Origin: Nitrospira sp. KM1
GTDB lineage: Bacteria > Nitrospirota > Nitrospiria > Nitrospirales > Nitrospiraceae
Direction: 5' to 3'
NCBI RefSeq assembly: GCF_011405515.1
Contig: NZ_AP022671.1
Location: forward strand, 1,612,001-1,676,000
DNA length: 64,000 nt
Shown here: positions 1-8,924 of the stretch, one piece after another
How positions within the stretch are numbered: the first letter of the stretch is position 1
How the letters are laid out: every line of letters starts with the position of its first letter
Made by a program: the position numbers and the translations under genes
Notes under the pieces: model-generated
What the model saw: the letters and a program-made list of their open reading frames with translations, nothing else
Told to the model about the DNA's origin: nothing
The model's database searches: none

Positions 1-861
1 TCCAAAACGGGGATTTTCCACGACCCGATAAGCCGACCTGTGGCCTTTGGGCGCCGGGAGACTGATTCGCTCGGTAAGCTTTCCGTTATCTTTGACCGTC
101 ACTATTTTCGTGACGCCCGGGCCGGTCTGCGGATGCCAGACGACTAGTTGATACGTGCCGGCAGGAATCCGGTCTATCATGAAATGCCCGTTTCCATCGG
201 TCAACGCATAGTAAGGATTGTTGACCGCCATCGCCCAACTTTCCATGTAGGCATGGAAACCGCATTGCATGTAGAAAGTTCGCCGGCCCTTGTTCAAGTA
301 GATCGGCCCGACAAGGGATTTCCCGGGAGCATGGTTGTGAATGGCATGGAGATCGCCTCGATTGTGCTGTTGGTTCATGACAAGTGGGGTGTTGAAGAGG
401 ACGCGCGCCCCCGCCTCGGGTGAAGTTTCATAACCCTGGATGTCATGCATGACGGGGTCCATGTTAATGACCTCCACGGCATGCCCGTTTCGCACGACCG
501 TCATGAAGGGTTGGAACATGCAATCGCGGGCCTCGATCAAGGGAACCGAGACTTCAAAAGGCTTACCAGCCTCTACTCCCTCCAACAAGACAATCGCATC
601 CTTAAGGCCGGCTTGCGGGCCAACCACGAAATCATGAAGGAGCCGCCATCCTTGTCCGTTGGAAATTCGTCCACAGTAGGCCGGATCAGGAAAGGTGATG
701 AGGTTGAAGCCCTTTGGTTCCGGGACCATGCCTTCCAGCGAAACCGTGCCTTCAAGCCTCCCCCCTGCTGGCACATCGATGACATCGTAGGACCAGACGA
801 GATTGACCCAGCTTCCGTGACACAACCCTACCAATAGGACGGCCAGAATAGACAAACGCAT
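1..861 (-). CDS. periplasmic cupredoxin-like protein, paralogue 1 (3' end cut by window)
   Basis: The reading frame is open from an ATG at 861 to the window edge (287 codons, no stop), so the C-terminus is missing. The N-terminus is a signal peptide. The body closely parallels the neighbouring gene at 883-1797, including an HDIQ segment and a CGFHAYM segment. Together these provide a His, Cys, His and Met set like that of type-1 copper sites (inference). The C-terminal part resembles a carboxypeptidase-regulatory-like beta-sandwich (motif YQLVVWHP). It lies 21 bp downstream of its paralogue on the same strand, so both are probably co-transcribed. Likely a secreted copper or electron-transfer protein; substrate unknown. 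Confidence 0.8.
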   Translation of the reverse strand, partial: MRLSILAVLLVGLCHGSWVNLVWSYDVIDVPAGGRLEGTVSLEGMVPEPKGFNLITFPDPAYCGRISNGQGWRLLHDFVVGPQAGLKDAIVLLEGVEAGKPFEVSVPLIEARDCMFQPFMTVVRNGHAVEVINMDPVMHDIQGYETSPEAGARVLFNTPLVMNQQHNRGDLHAIHNHAPGKSLVGPIYLNKGRRTFYMQCGFHAYMESWAMAVNNPYYALTDGNGHFMIDRIPAGTYQLVVWHPQTGPGVTKIVTVKDNGKLTERISLPAPKGHRSAYRVVENPRFG

Positions 862-882
862 AAAAAATCACCCGTCAACGGA

Positions 883-1797
883 TTATGGTTGTTGGAGTTC
901 CAGGGTCGGTCTGATGTCGACGGTCTTGCCGAGCGACTCCAGTCCGTAATGCGGGTTCTCTTCGATCTCGTGAGCGCTCCGACGCCCTTTCGGCGACTCG
1001 AAGAGGAAATCAGCCCGGACGGAACCTTTCGCACCCACGGTTATCTTCTTCTCGATGGTGGTGCCGACACCGGGGTGCCAAGCTACCAGGGTATACTCTC
1101 CCGGCGGAACGTCGGTAAGCGAGAAACTCCCGTCGGGACCGGTCAACTGGTAATAGGGATTCTCAACAGCCAACCCCCAACTTTCCATGTACGCATGGAA
1201 TCCGCACTGCATGACAAAAAACTTCCGTCCCTTCGTCATATGGATGACTTCCTTGACCGGCTGACCGGCCAGATGCTCGTGACTGTCGGCACCAACATTC
1301 CTCTTGTGATGGGGATTCATGGGCAGAGGCGTGTTAAACAGCACCCGTGGTCCCAGATTTGATGTTTCATACGCCTGGATATCGTGCATGACCGGATCCA
1401 TATTCATGATCACGACTTCTTCGCGGTCACGAACTATGGTCACAAAAGGCAGAAATCGACAGTCCCGCGCCTCAATGGTTTGAGGAGCGAATTGAAAAGG
1501 CTTTCCTGATTTGACATCCGCCAGCCAGACGACCGTATCTTTTAATCCGCCTCCCCCTGCCACTTCGAATTCCTTCAGGATGCGCCAGCCGGTGCCAGTG
1601 GAGATCCGGCCGCAATACACTGGATCGGGAAACGTGATCAGATTGAATCCTTTGGGAATCGGCTTGCCGTCGGTGATCGACACCTTTCCGGTGATAGTTC
1701 CCCCGTCCCCGACCGGCATCTCCTCATAGGCAGACGCCAATGCGCCGGTACCGAAGACGATCAAACACCACGTAAGTACGACCAATGCGCTTCTCAT
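883..1797 (-). CDS. periplasmic cupredoxin-like protein, paralogue 2
   Basis: 304 aa. The ATG at 1797 is chosen because TAAGGAGGAT sits just upstream and the protein then begins with a clean signal peptide ending near ASAYE; the longer frame runs into the oxidase gene. An N-terminal beta domain carries HDIQAYE near residue 140 and MQCGFHAYMESW near residue 210; His, Cys, His and Met fit a type-1 (blue) copper site. The C-terminal third is a carboxypeptidase-regulatory-like domain (GEYTLVAWHP). It follows the large multicopper oxidase on the same strand but is separated from it by a terminator hairpin. An electron-transfer role with the oxidase is an inference. Confidence 0.85.
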   Translation of the reverse strand: MRSALVVLTWCLIVFGTGALASAYEEMPVGDGGTITGKVSITDGKPIPKGFNLITFPDPVYCGRISTGTGWRILKEFEVAGGGGLKDTVVWLADVKSGKPFQFAPQTIEARDCRFLPFVTIVRDREEVVIMNMDPVMHDIQAYETSNLGPRVLFNTPLPMNPHHKRNVGADSHEHLAGQPVKEVIHMTKGRKFFVMQCGFHAYMESWGLAVENPYYQLTGPDGSFSLTDVPPGEYTLVAWHPGVGTTIEKKITVGAKGSVRADFLFESPKGRRSAHEIEENPHYGLESLGKTVDIRPTLELQQP

Positions 1798-1877
1798 TCC
1801 ATCCTCCTTACAACACGTACGATAAATATCCGAATAAAGACTATTTCGCCATGGTACCAAAAGCTTCCTCAAAGCAA

Positions 1878-1905
1878 AAGGGGGAAGCCTGACGGCTTCC
1901 CCCTT
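1878..1905 (-). terminator. rho-independent terminator of the multicopper oxidase gene
   Basis: A 12-bp perfect stem (AAGGGGGAAGCC and its complement) with a 4-base loop. On the minus strand it is followed by TTTTGCTTT. It lies about 40 bp after the stop of the oxidase gene and before the next gene. Confidence 0.85.
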
Positions 1906-1946
1906 CCTGCTATCCACGACTCCGCATCCGCGGAGTTTGTCAGAAA

Positions 1947-4900
1947 CTATTTTGCAGCAACTGGGATAACGTGCGCTGCTTCTTCCAACGACGCGCTCTT
2001 CATTCCGGCACCGGCTCCGGAGAGCGGCAACAACCGCTGATCGCCTGACGGCAATACACGGAGGTAGCCCCATTGCCCGGACTGAGAATACGGCAATCGC
2101 TGGTTGCTGTACACATAGTCGCCCGGCAACCGATAGGGTCCACCGGCCGACGACACAAAGGCATCCAGCACTTCCGAGCCGGAGAATTCGACCACGCTGA
2201 TTTGATCGGCTCCGCGCATGAACGGCTCGATCGGCCATTCGTGCTTCTCAACGCTGAACATGCCGTTCTGCTCGTTATTGGCTCCGATCACGTGGATCCG
2301 CACGGGATCACCCGCATGCGTCTCGATGATGGGCGTCGCCGGATCTTCAGGCTTATCGGCCTTACAAGGCTGGAAGACTTTGCCCAGCGAGCATCCCTGC
2401 TCTTCACGATACTTGTAGGGTTCTGACCGATAATTGACGCCGGTCAAACCCGCCACGTTTTGTACATAGGGCATGAAGCTTGTGCCGATGATGTTGTCTT
2501 CGTCCTGGAAGAACAACGCCACGTCCCGATAGTTGGCCCGGGTTTCGTTCCCCGGCACCGACCGATCGATGATGACGTCGGCGGCCCATGCATTCTTATT
2601 GGTCAAATCGGCACCCGTTTTCGGATCCCGATACTTTGAACCCTTCGGACCGACAACAACCGCACCGAACAATCCATTCCGCGGGTTGGTCATGACGTTG
2701 CCCCAGTCCCACACCAGTGACGTGGTCTCGCCGTTGAACGGATCCGCATAATATGTGTAGGTCCGTTCGGCTCCCGGTGCGATCGTCTGGTCACCAGGGT
2801 TATTGCCGATGTTGGCGCCCATTGAATCCTTCGGATCGAACGCCAATCCGATGGCCGAGAAAGACGCCTTGCTCTCTTTCATTTTATTTTTCAGATTCAC
2901 CTTCACGCAATCGCCGGTATTGACGCGCAGCGTGAGCGGCATGGGCTGTGATCCGCCTGAAACCTTGGCCACGTCCTCTTCCAGAGCGTAAACCTTGGCT
3001 TCCGGATTTGTGATCTGTATCTTGCGCTCGAAGTCCACTTCAATGGCTTCAGGCGCCTTCGAATTGAACGTCATGGCAGGATAATCCATCGCTACCACGT
3101 TGAAGCTCTTTACCGGAGCATCCGCCGGACAGACCGGCAAGGCCTTCGGAATCTCACCCTTGACGGAGAAACCAGCCGGCAGTTTCTTCAAATCCGACTG
3201 TTCCTTGTCGTAGACCCGAATGATGCCCCAGCCGCCTTCTGAAAATTTCGAAGACCGGCCATTGAAGTGGATGTAGTCTCCGGCTAAATGCCGAGGCCCC
3301 CCCGCTTCAGGCACCACGAGATCGTACCGCTCGGCGATTCCGATATGGATCGAGTTTTTCCGGTTGGCATCTGGCGCATACCGCTCGGACCAGAACGTAT
3401 GACCGGCCAATGTCCAGGTCATGGTTTCATTCATCAGCGTGTGCAACAGACGGAATACCATCGTGTCCCCGGTATACGCTCTCAAGAGCGGCGTATACGG
3501 ATCGCCGTGTATCTGGCTGTTGAAGGCCTGCGACACATCCGGATTGGTCGCCAACCGTTGGGCGATTGGTCCGGCCCTAAAATTCAGACCGCTGCCCGTG
3601 GTATGGGTTCCGCCGTTCAGGAACGGCATCGGGGTCATATACAACTTCTCCGGCATCATGAACGAGACAGTCTTGCCCGCCTCGAGCGCCACCTCAACCG
3701 GTTGACCGGGTGGATTTCCCGCCGTGACGATATTGACGGTGTGCGGCACGGTATCGTGCACCTGAACCATCAATTCACGGAAGCTGTTATTGACTCCATG
3801 CCCCACAGGCTCATTGGTATGAATGTCCGCGATCGGACCGCTCCACACGAGCTTCCCGGTCTTCGGATCGTGATACGTTGATCCGACTGGCTCGGCAATG
3901 AACGTACCGAATCCGCCGTGCGGCCATGTGGTGGCGCCAAATGCATGGTCATGCCAGAACACGGTTCCCACGTCGGCATCGACCCAGAACCGTTGACGAA
4001 CGAACTCGACCGTCACGATATCGTTAGCCGGGTGATCGTTCTTCAACTTGTTGGCCAGGGTCAGCGTATTTCCGCTGATAGCCTTGATGCGGGATATTTC
4101 GTTGCCCTTCACGTTGTCGGCACCTACGAGAATCAGAGTGCCCACGTGATACTGCTTGGCGTTTTTCACCGTGAGGCTGGTCGCGCCCTTCTTGGCAGGG
4201 GCCGTCAACGCGGTGTTCATCGGGACCGGAAGTCCCTTCTTGTTCTTCTTGTCCAGCATCGTGAACGGCCGGACCGACTGCTCGTACGAGAAGCCGGTGA
4301 TCACACCGTCGGATGCCTGGTTGTCGAACTGGAGGAAATGCCAGTGGGTGTTGATCTTGGATGACTGGAAGTTCGTGTAGTCATCGTCATCCCACTCGCT
4401 GGTCAGAGTCCAATCGACACAATCATAGATATTGCCGCGAACGACCAACGGATACTTGAGGTCGTCGTTGGCCCGGATTGCTGCTTCCTCCTCATGGAGA
4501 ACATAGATCAGGCCGTTCGGGTCGACCACCGGGGGTTCCTTACCCTGGGCCTTGGCAATCTTGATCGGCAGCTTGATGAAATGGACGTTATAATTCTTCC
4601 GTCCTGCATTGACCGGGCAAAGACTCCAGTTTCCCTGTTCACCAGGCTTTGCCTGATCGACGCTCTCTTCACCGTTCTCGTCACGACGAATCATTTCCAG
4701 CCACGGCGCGCCGACGTGGTTTGGTGAGAACATCACCCGCTTCCCGAAGTGCGGAGTTAAGTGCGGCCACGCGACTTTTCCGGTCAGCGGTTCGAACATG
4801 ATCGGGTGCCGCTTGCCCGGATGTGAAGACTTATACTTGGGATTGTCGATTGTGCTCTCAGGTTCACTCAATGCCACAGTGCCCTTCCAGGCCCAATCCA

Positions 4901-6791
4901 GCACAGTCGCGTCATAAGAGACAATCTGTCCCTTCTCATCGTCCTTGTGTCCTGGCTTACCCATAGTCGGAAGTTGCATCTCGACCCAATCCTTAATGCT
5001 GATCACGGCCGGATTGCTCTTCCAATTGCTCTTTCCCTTTTCCACGATCTTAAACTGCGTACCGAACCAGTCGACCGTCTGTCCAATCAATTTATCTGAC
5101 GAGATCGGGGTCTTGATGCGGCCCTTGCGATCCGGTAATTCCCGCAGATCCGGCATCACATCGTTCCGCATATCACCCTGTTGCAGCGTGTTGTATACGC
5201 GCCAGTATCCCCACATTCCCGCCACGTAATGGTGCGCGACGTGACAGTGGAAGAGAAAGTCGCCGGCGAGTTGCTGACACAAACCGGATCCACATTCCGT
5301 TTCGAGATCGAGGGCTTCGGATGGACCGATGACTTCGACGTCGACACGGTCGGTTTTCGCGCGGATGACCGGATACTTGACCGGGCCGTTGGCGCTGGTG
5401 GCCCAAAGATTCATGTCATCGATTGCCCGTGGGCTCCGCGGCCACCGGATCGTGCCGCCATGTGGATGGTGACTGTGGAAAACTTCTGACCCGCCGTGGA
5501 CGAGACGGAACTTGGCGGGATCGCCCATGTAAGAACGTGGAATGGTCGGGGACGGATCGCCGAAGGTATAGGAGCTGTAGCCCATCGACTCGTCTTCGAA
5601 ACCGAAGTATTCGTGCTGCACGTGCATGTTATTGATGCCAAACGGTTCGCTACGATAATTGATCGCCCGACCGCCCGGCCGATATGCGTCCGTTAAAGGG
5701 TCGCGCTGAGGCAGGAAGTCACCCTTCTTATTGAGCGGACGGAACGCTTCGTCACCGACTTCATGGTAGATGAGCACAAACTCGCGGAAATCCGGACCAG
5801 TCCCGTTCTTAATGATCGTCTGCCAGCCGCTCGAGGCCGGAGCGGGATCACCGGCTCCCAGCGGTTCGAGATAGCTGGAACCGCGCGGTTCGACGACAAA
5901 CGCTCCGAAAAGCCCCATAACGGTCAATTCGCGGTCGTTGGCAAACGTGTGAAACTGACGGACCCCTTCCTGAGTCGACGGATGAATGTACCACTCGAAT
6001 TCACCCGCTTTATCCTTGGCGACAATGGTGTCTGGATTCGTCGTCGTAGCCGACGCTCCCGACGCGCTCACCACCATAGAGGACCCATGGATATGAAGGC
6101 TGACATCTTCTCCGCCTTCGAGCTTGTTACTGAGCTTGATCTTCACGCAGTCGCCCTGGTTCCCACGGATCACGAGGGGCTGAATCCACTGGGCCTGCAC
6201 ACCGGGCAGAACCGCGCCCGGATCGTGCCCCTCTTTGTCACGTCCATCCTTATTTTTCGTTTCTTCCTCGCGGACCTTGTCGAGATTCTCATCGAGGACG
6301 TACATGTAGCCGGGATAGAAGTCCAACCACTGATTGAGAGTGATTTCGACGTTGATCGCCGAGACGTTGTACTGCTTCACGGGGGCGGTGGCGGGACACT
6401 TGCCTCCGCCGTTCATGGCGACCGGCTCAACGCGGGGATCGGATACCAGCAACATGTCCTGTCCACCCGCTCCGTATTGATGCATCATAGAGGAGGTGTT
6501 GTACATGCCGGTGTTTACGCCCTGCACCTGCGGGTCATGAGCCATATGCTCCATGACGCGCTGATGATGCTGGTCCACCCTTGCCGCGCGGTCGGCGCGG
6601 CCTTCCATCGAATCCTCGACGATGGTTTGCCCCTTGAGCTGCTCCGCCCAAGCGGGGAGCTGCTGATTCAGCGCGACGTGGGACGATGGATCCTCGGCGG
6701 ATGCGAGCGGAGCCCAGAGCAGGGCCGCAGCCGCTATTGCGCCGAGCATGGGGGTGTTACTCAAAACCCCTGATTTGTGACTCAACAACAT
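1947..6791 (-). CDS. giant six-cupredoxin multicopper oxidase, MofA/MnxG-like
   Basis: 1614 aa. Start supported by GGAGG seven bases before ATG 6791, followed by a signal peptide ending at ASAED. Three repeats each open with a CP..AP/AG..(K)xYNV-type segment near residues 131, 724 and 1219, giving three two-domain units (six cupredoxins). Copper ligands: HIHG in domain 1; HSHHPHG (HxxHxH) and HCHVAHHYVAGM (HCHxxxHxxxxM, T1/T3) in domain 2; HWH and WHDH in domain 3. Domains 4-6 lack full sets. Length and six-domain plan match the MofA (Leptothrix) and MnxG type of manganese oxidase. A metal oxidase role is plausible, but the substrate cannot be read from sequence. Exported to periplasm or surface. 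Confidence 0.88.
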   Translation of the reverse strand: MLLSHKSGVLSNTPMLGAIAAAALLWAPLASAEDPSSHVALNQQLPAWAEQLKGQTIVEDSMEGRADRAARVDQHHQRVMEHMAHDPQVQGVNTGMYNTSSMMHQYGAGGQDMLLVSDPRVEPVAMNGGGKCPATAPVKQYNVSAINVEITLNQWLDFYPGYMYVLDENLDKVREEETKNKDGRDKEGHDPGAVLPGVQAQWIQPLVIRGNQGDCVKIKLSNKLEGGEDVSLHIHGSSMVVSASGASATTTNPDTIVAKDKAGEFEWYIHPSTQEGVRQFHTFANDRELTVMGLFGAFVVEPRGSSYLEPLGAGDPAPASSGWQTIIKNGTGPDFREFVLIYHEVGDEAFRPLNKKGDFLPQRDPLTDAYRPGGRAINYRSEPFGINNMHVQHEYFGFEDESMGYSSYTFGDPSPTIPRSYMGDPAKFRLVHGGSEVFHSHHPHGGTIRWPRSPRAIDDMNLWATSANGPVKYPVIRAKTDRVDVEVIGPSEALDLETECGSGLCQQLAGDFLFHCHVAHHYVAGMWGYWRVYNTLQQGDMRNDVMPDLRELPDRKGRIKTPISSDKLIGQTVDWFGTQFKIVEKGKSNWKSNPAVISIKDWVEMQLPTMGKPGHKDDEKGQIVSYDATVLDWAWKGTVALSEPESTIDNPKYKSSHPGKRHPIMFEPLTGKVAWPHLTPHFGKRVMFSPNHVGAPWLEMIRRDENGEESVDQAKPGEQGNWSLCPVNAGRKNYNVHFIKLPIKIAKAQGKEPPVVDPNGLIYVLHEEEAAIRANDDLKYPLVVRGNIYDCVDWTLTSEWDDDDYTNFQSSKINTHWHFLQFDNQASDGVITGFSYEQSVRPFTMLDKKNKKGLPVPMNTALTAPAKKGATSLTVKNAKQYHVGTLILVGADNVKGNEISRIKAISGNTLTLANKLKNDHPANDIVTVEFVRQRFWVDADVGTVFWHDHAFGATTWPHGGFGTFIAEPVGSTYHDPKTGKLVWSGPIADIHTNEPVGHGVNNSFRELMVQVHDTVPHTVNIVTAGNPPGQPVEVALEAGKTVSFMMPEKLYMTPMPFLNGGTHTTGSGLNFRAGPIAQRLATNPDVSQAFNSQIHGDPYTPLLRAYTGDTMVFRLLHTLMNETMTWTLAGHTFWSERYAPDANRKNSIHIGIAERYDLVVPEAGGPRHLAGDYIHFNGRSSKFSEGGWGIIRVYDKEQSDLKKLPAGFSVKGEIPKALPVCPADAPVKSFNVVAMDYPAMTFNSKAPEAIEVDFERKIQITNPEAKVYALEEDVAKVSGGSQPMPLTLRVNTGDCVKVNLKNKMKESKASFSAIGLAFDPKDSMGANIGNNPGDQTIAPGAERTYTYYADPFNGETTSLVWDWGNVMTNPRNGLFGAVVVGPKGSKYRDPKTGADLTNKNAWAADVIIDRSVPGNETRANYRDVALFFQDEDNIIGTSFMPYVQNVAGLTGVNYRSEPYKYREEQGCSLGKVFQPCKADKPEDPATPIIETHAGDPVRIHVIGANNEQNGMFSVEKHEWPIEPFMRGADQISVVEFSGSEVLDAFVSSAGGPYRLPGDYVYSNQRLPYSQSGQWGYLRVLPSGDQRLLPLSGAGAGMKSASLEEAAHVIPVAAK

Positions 6792-6862
6792 GGACTGGCC
6801 TCCTTGGTGTTAATGACTACCTTTCGCTGAACTACTATGGAAGAATTCGATCAACTCCATTT

Positions 6863-7055
6863 CGACAATCTTCTTCGACAATCTTCGCGACAATCGTGAC
6901 AGTATCGTTAGGAAATGCGAAAGATACTGAACTTGCTAACCTCTGTCAACCCCTGTGTTTTTTGGGAAAATTTCAAATCGGATCCGATATCTGTTCGCCA
7001 TTTTCTCGAAATATCGCTGGGCCTTTTGCCCCATGCGCGAGTGATGACGACAATC
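6863..7055. promoter_or_regulatory. repeated CGACAATC boxes between divergent oxidase and permease genes
   Basis: The 306-bp divergent intergenic region 6792-7097 has no gene. It contains CGACAATC at 6863-6870, 6876-6883 and 6888-6895 (spacing 13 and 12 bp) and again at 7048-7055; the copies at 6888 and 7048 extend to CGACAATCGT. Regularly spaced direct repeats upstream of a gene suggest a regulator binding region, but no known operator is recognised. Confidence 0.35.
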
Positions 7056-7097
7056 GTAACGTTCTCTCGAACCGGCTGTTTATGAGATAATCCAACT

Positions 7098-8921
7098 ATG
7101 CTCCTCAAGCGGTGGTTAGTCGGTGATCCCATCAAGACGGCGCAAGCCGCCGATGAACGACTCACGAAGACCCTAGCCCTCCCGGTTTTCTCATCGAATG
7201 CAATCTCCTCCGTAGCTTATGCAACCGAGGAAATTCTCCTCGTGCTGACACTCGCCGGTACCGCGGCGATTATCTGGTCTATCCCAGTCAGCCTCGCAAT
7301 TCTGTTTCTAATTCTGGTCCTCACCATCTCGTATCGTCAGATCATCCATGAATATCCGGAGGGGGGCGGAGCCTATCTGGTAGCACGCACCAATCTTGGG
7401 GAAGTACCGGCTCTGGTCGCGGCTGCGGCACTCATGATCGATTATGTCCTCACCGTGGCGGTCAGTGTGGCGGCCGGGGTGGCGGCGCTGACGTCGGCGG
7501 TCCCCGATTTATTTCAGCACCGGGGAACCATGGGTCTCGTCGCGATCCTATTCATCGTGGTGATGAACTTGCGAGGTATGCGCGAGTCAGGAAAGTTTTT
7601 TGCTATTCCCACATATTTCGCGATCGGCATGTTGGGCGTCATGGTGGCGAGCGGTACAATTCTATCGCTATTAGCTCCGGACACTGACTCGGCGGCACGA
7701 TCCCTCAGCGGGGCAGGCACGCACTTGGAGGGCCTGACGCTATTTCTCATCTTGCGCTCTTTCGCGGCTGGTTGCTCTGCCGTGACCGGCATGGAGGTCA
7801 TTTCAAACGGAATCAAATCATTTCGGCATCCGGAATCTCGGAATGCCGCCGCTACCATGCTATGGATGTCCGCCATCCTTGCTTCGCTGTTCGCGGGAAT
7901 CAGCTGGATGGCCTATCACTATGGCATTCTTCCAAAGGTAGACGAGACCGTCATGTCGCAATTGGCCCGCCTAACGTTTGGAACAGGCCTGACCTACTAC
8001 ATCGTCCAACTTGCCACGATGATGCTCCTGGTCCTGGCCGCCAATAGCGCGTTCGCGGGATTTCCACAATTGGCATCCATTCTGGCTCGGGACGGATTCA
8101 TGCCTCATCAAATGGCCACCTTTGGTGACCGCCTTGTGTTTTCCAACGGCATCATCATCCTTGGCCTGTTCGCGGGCATGCTGCTCTTTCTCTTCGAAGG
8201 CGACACTCATGCCCTAATCCCCTTGTATGCCATCGGCGTGTTCGTCTCGTTTACCCTCTCTCAGGCCGGCATGGTCAAACGGTGGCTGGTCAAGAAGGGC
8301 CTGCGTTGGCGTTACAAATTGGCGGTGAACGGTGTCGGTGCGGTGACCACCGGCATCGCAACCGTCATCATCGCCAGCACGAAGTTTGTTCAAGGAGCTT
8401 GGATCGTATTTCTGTTGGTGGCGCTATTGATCTTCATGTTCAGAGGTATCCGATCCCACTACAAGGCCGTTTCCGAGCAGGTGTCCTTATCACGCGATAG
8501 CCGCCCTCCTCGTCCACGCCGAAACATCGTCATTATTCCCATCGGAGCCGTGAATCGGGCCGTGGTGCGGGCTGTCGATTACGCGCGGAGCCATGGAGGC
8601 GAGGTCAAGGCGGTCCTCATCGACGTCGACAAGGAAGAGACCGCGCTCGTCGAAATCAAATGGGCTCAATGGGGATGTGGCGTTCCGCTGATTGTGCTTC
8701 CCTCTCCCTATCGGTCGATCCTACGGGCGTTGTTGGGTTACATCGAAGAACAACGCCAGAAAGATCCCGAATGTTGGATTACCGTCGTGATCCCTGAAAT
8801 CCTCCCCGCGCAATGGTGGCAAAACATCTTGCATAATCAACGTGCACTGATGCTCAAAGCCGCACTGTTATTCAAGGACCGGGTCGTCCTGACGGACGTT
8901 CCCTTCCATTTGACGAGGTGA
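7098..8921 (+). CDS. APC-superfamily permease, KimA-like potassium transporter
   Basis: 607 aa, about 12 predicted membrane segments in the first 460 residues, then a soluble C-terminal region of about 140 residues. The N-terminal pattern (KTLALPVFSSNAISSVAYATEE) is characteristic of KimA/YdaO-type transporters, which import potassium and are controlled by c-di-AMP in Firmicutes. A generic amino-acid permease of the APC family is the alternative. The Shine-Dalgarno is weak at ATG 7098. No ydaO-type riboswitch was recognised upstream. It is transcribed away from the multicopper oxidase and followed after 3 bp by an exported protein. Confidence 0.8.
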   Translation: MLLKRWLVGDPIKTAQAADERLTKTLALPVFSSNAISSVAYATEEILLVLTLAGTAAIIWSIPVSLAILFLILVLTISYRQIIHEYPEGGGAYLVARTNLGEVPALVAAAALMIDYVLTVAVSVAAGVAALTSAVPDLFQHRGTMGLVAILFIVVMNLRGMRESGKFFAIPTYFAIGMLGVMVASGTILSLLAPDTDSAARSLSGAGTHLEGLTLFLILRSFAAGCSAVTGMEVISNGIKSFRHPESRNAAATMLWMSAILASLFAGISWMAYHYGILPKVDETVMSQLARLTFGTGLTYYIVQLATMMLLVLAANSAFAGFPQLASILARDGFMPHQMATFGDRLVFSNGIIILGLFAGMLLFLFEGDTHALIPLYAIGVFVSFTLSQAGMVKRWLVKKGLRWRYKLAVNGVGAVTTGIATVIIASTKFVQGAWIVFLLVALLIFMFRGIRSHYKAVSEQVSLSRDSRPPRPRRNIVIIPIGAVNRAVVRAVDYARSHGGEVKAVLIDVDKEETALVEIKWAQWGCGVPLIVLPSPYRSILRALLGYIEEQRQKDPECWITVVIPEILPAQWWQNILHNQRALMLKAALLFKDRVVLTDVPFHLTR

Positions 8922-8924
8922 ACC

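Noticed and set aside
5763-6773. 336-codon open frame on the plus strand
   Set aside because: Antisense to the multicopper oxidase gene, no domain or ribosome-binding site; a coding shadow.
7040-7097. c-di-AMP (ydaO) riboswitch ahead of the KimA-like gene
   Set aside because: The conserved ydaO core sequences were not seen in the short leader.
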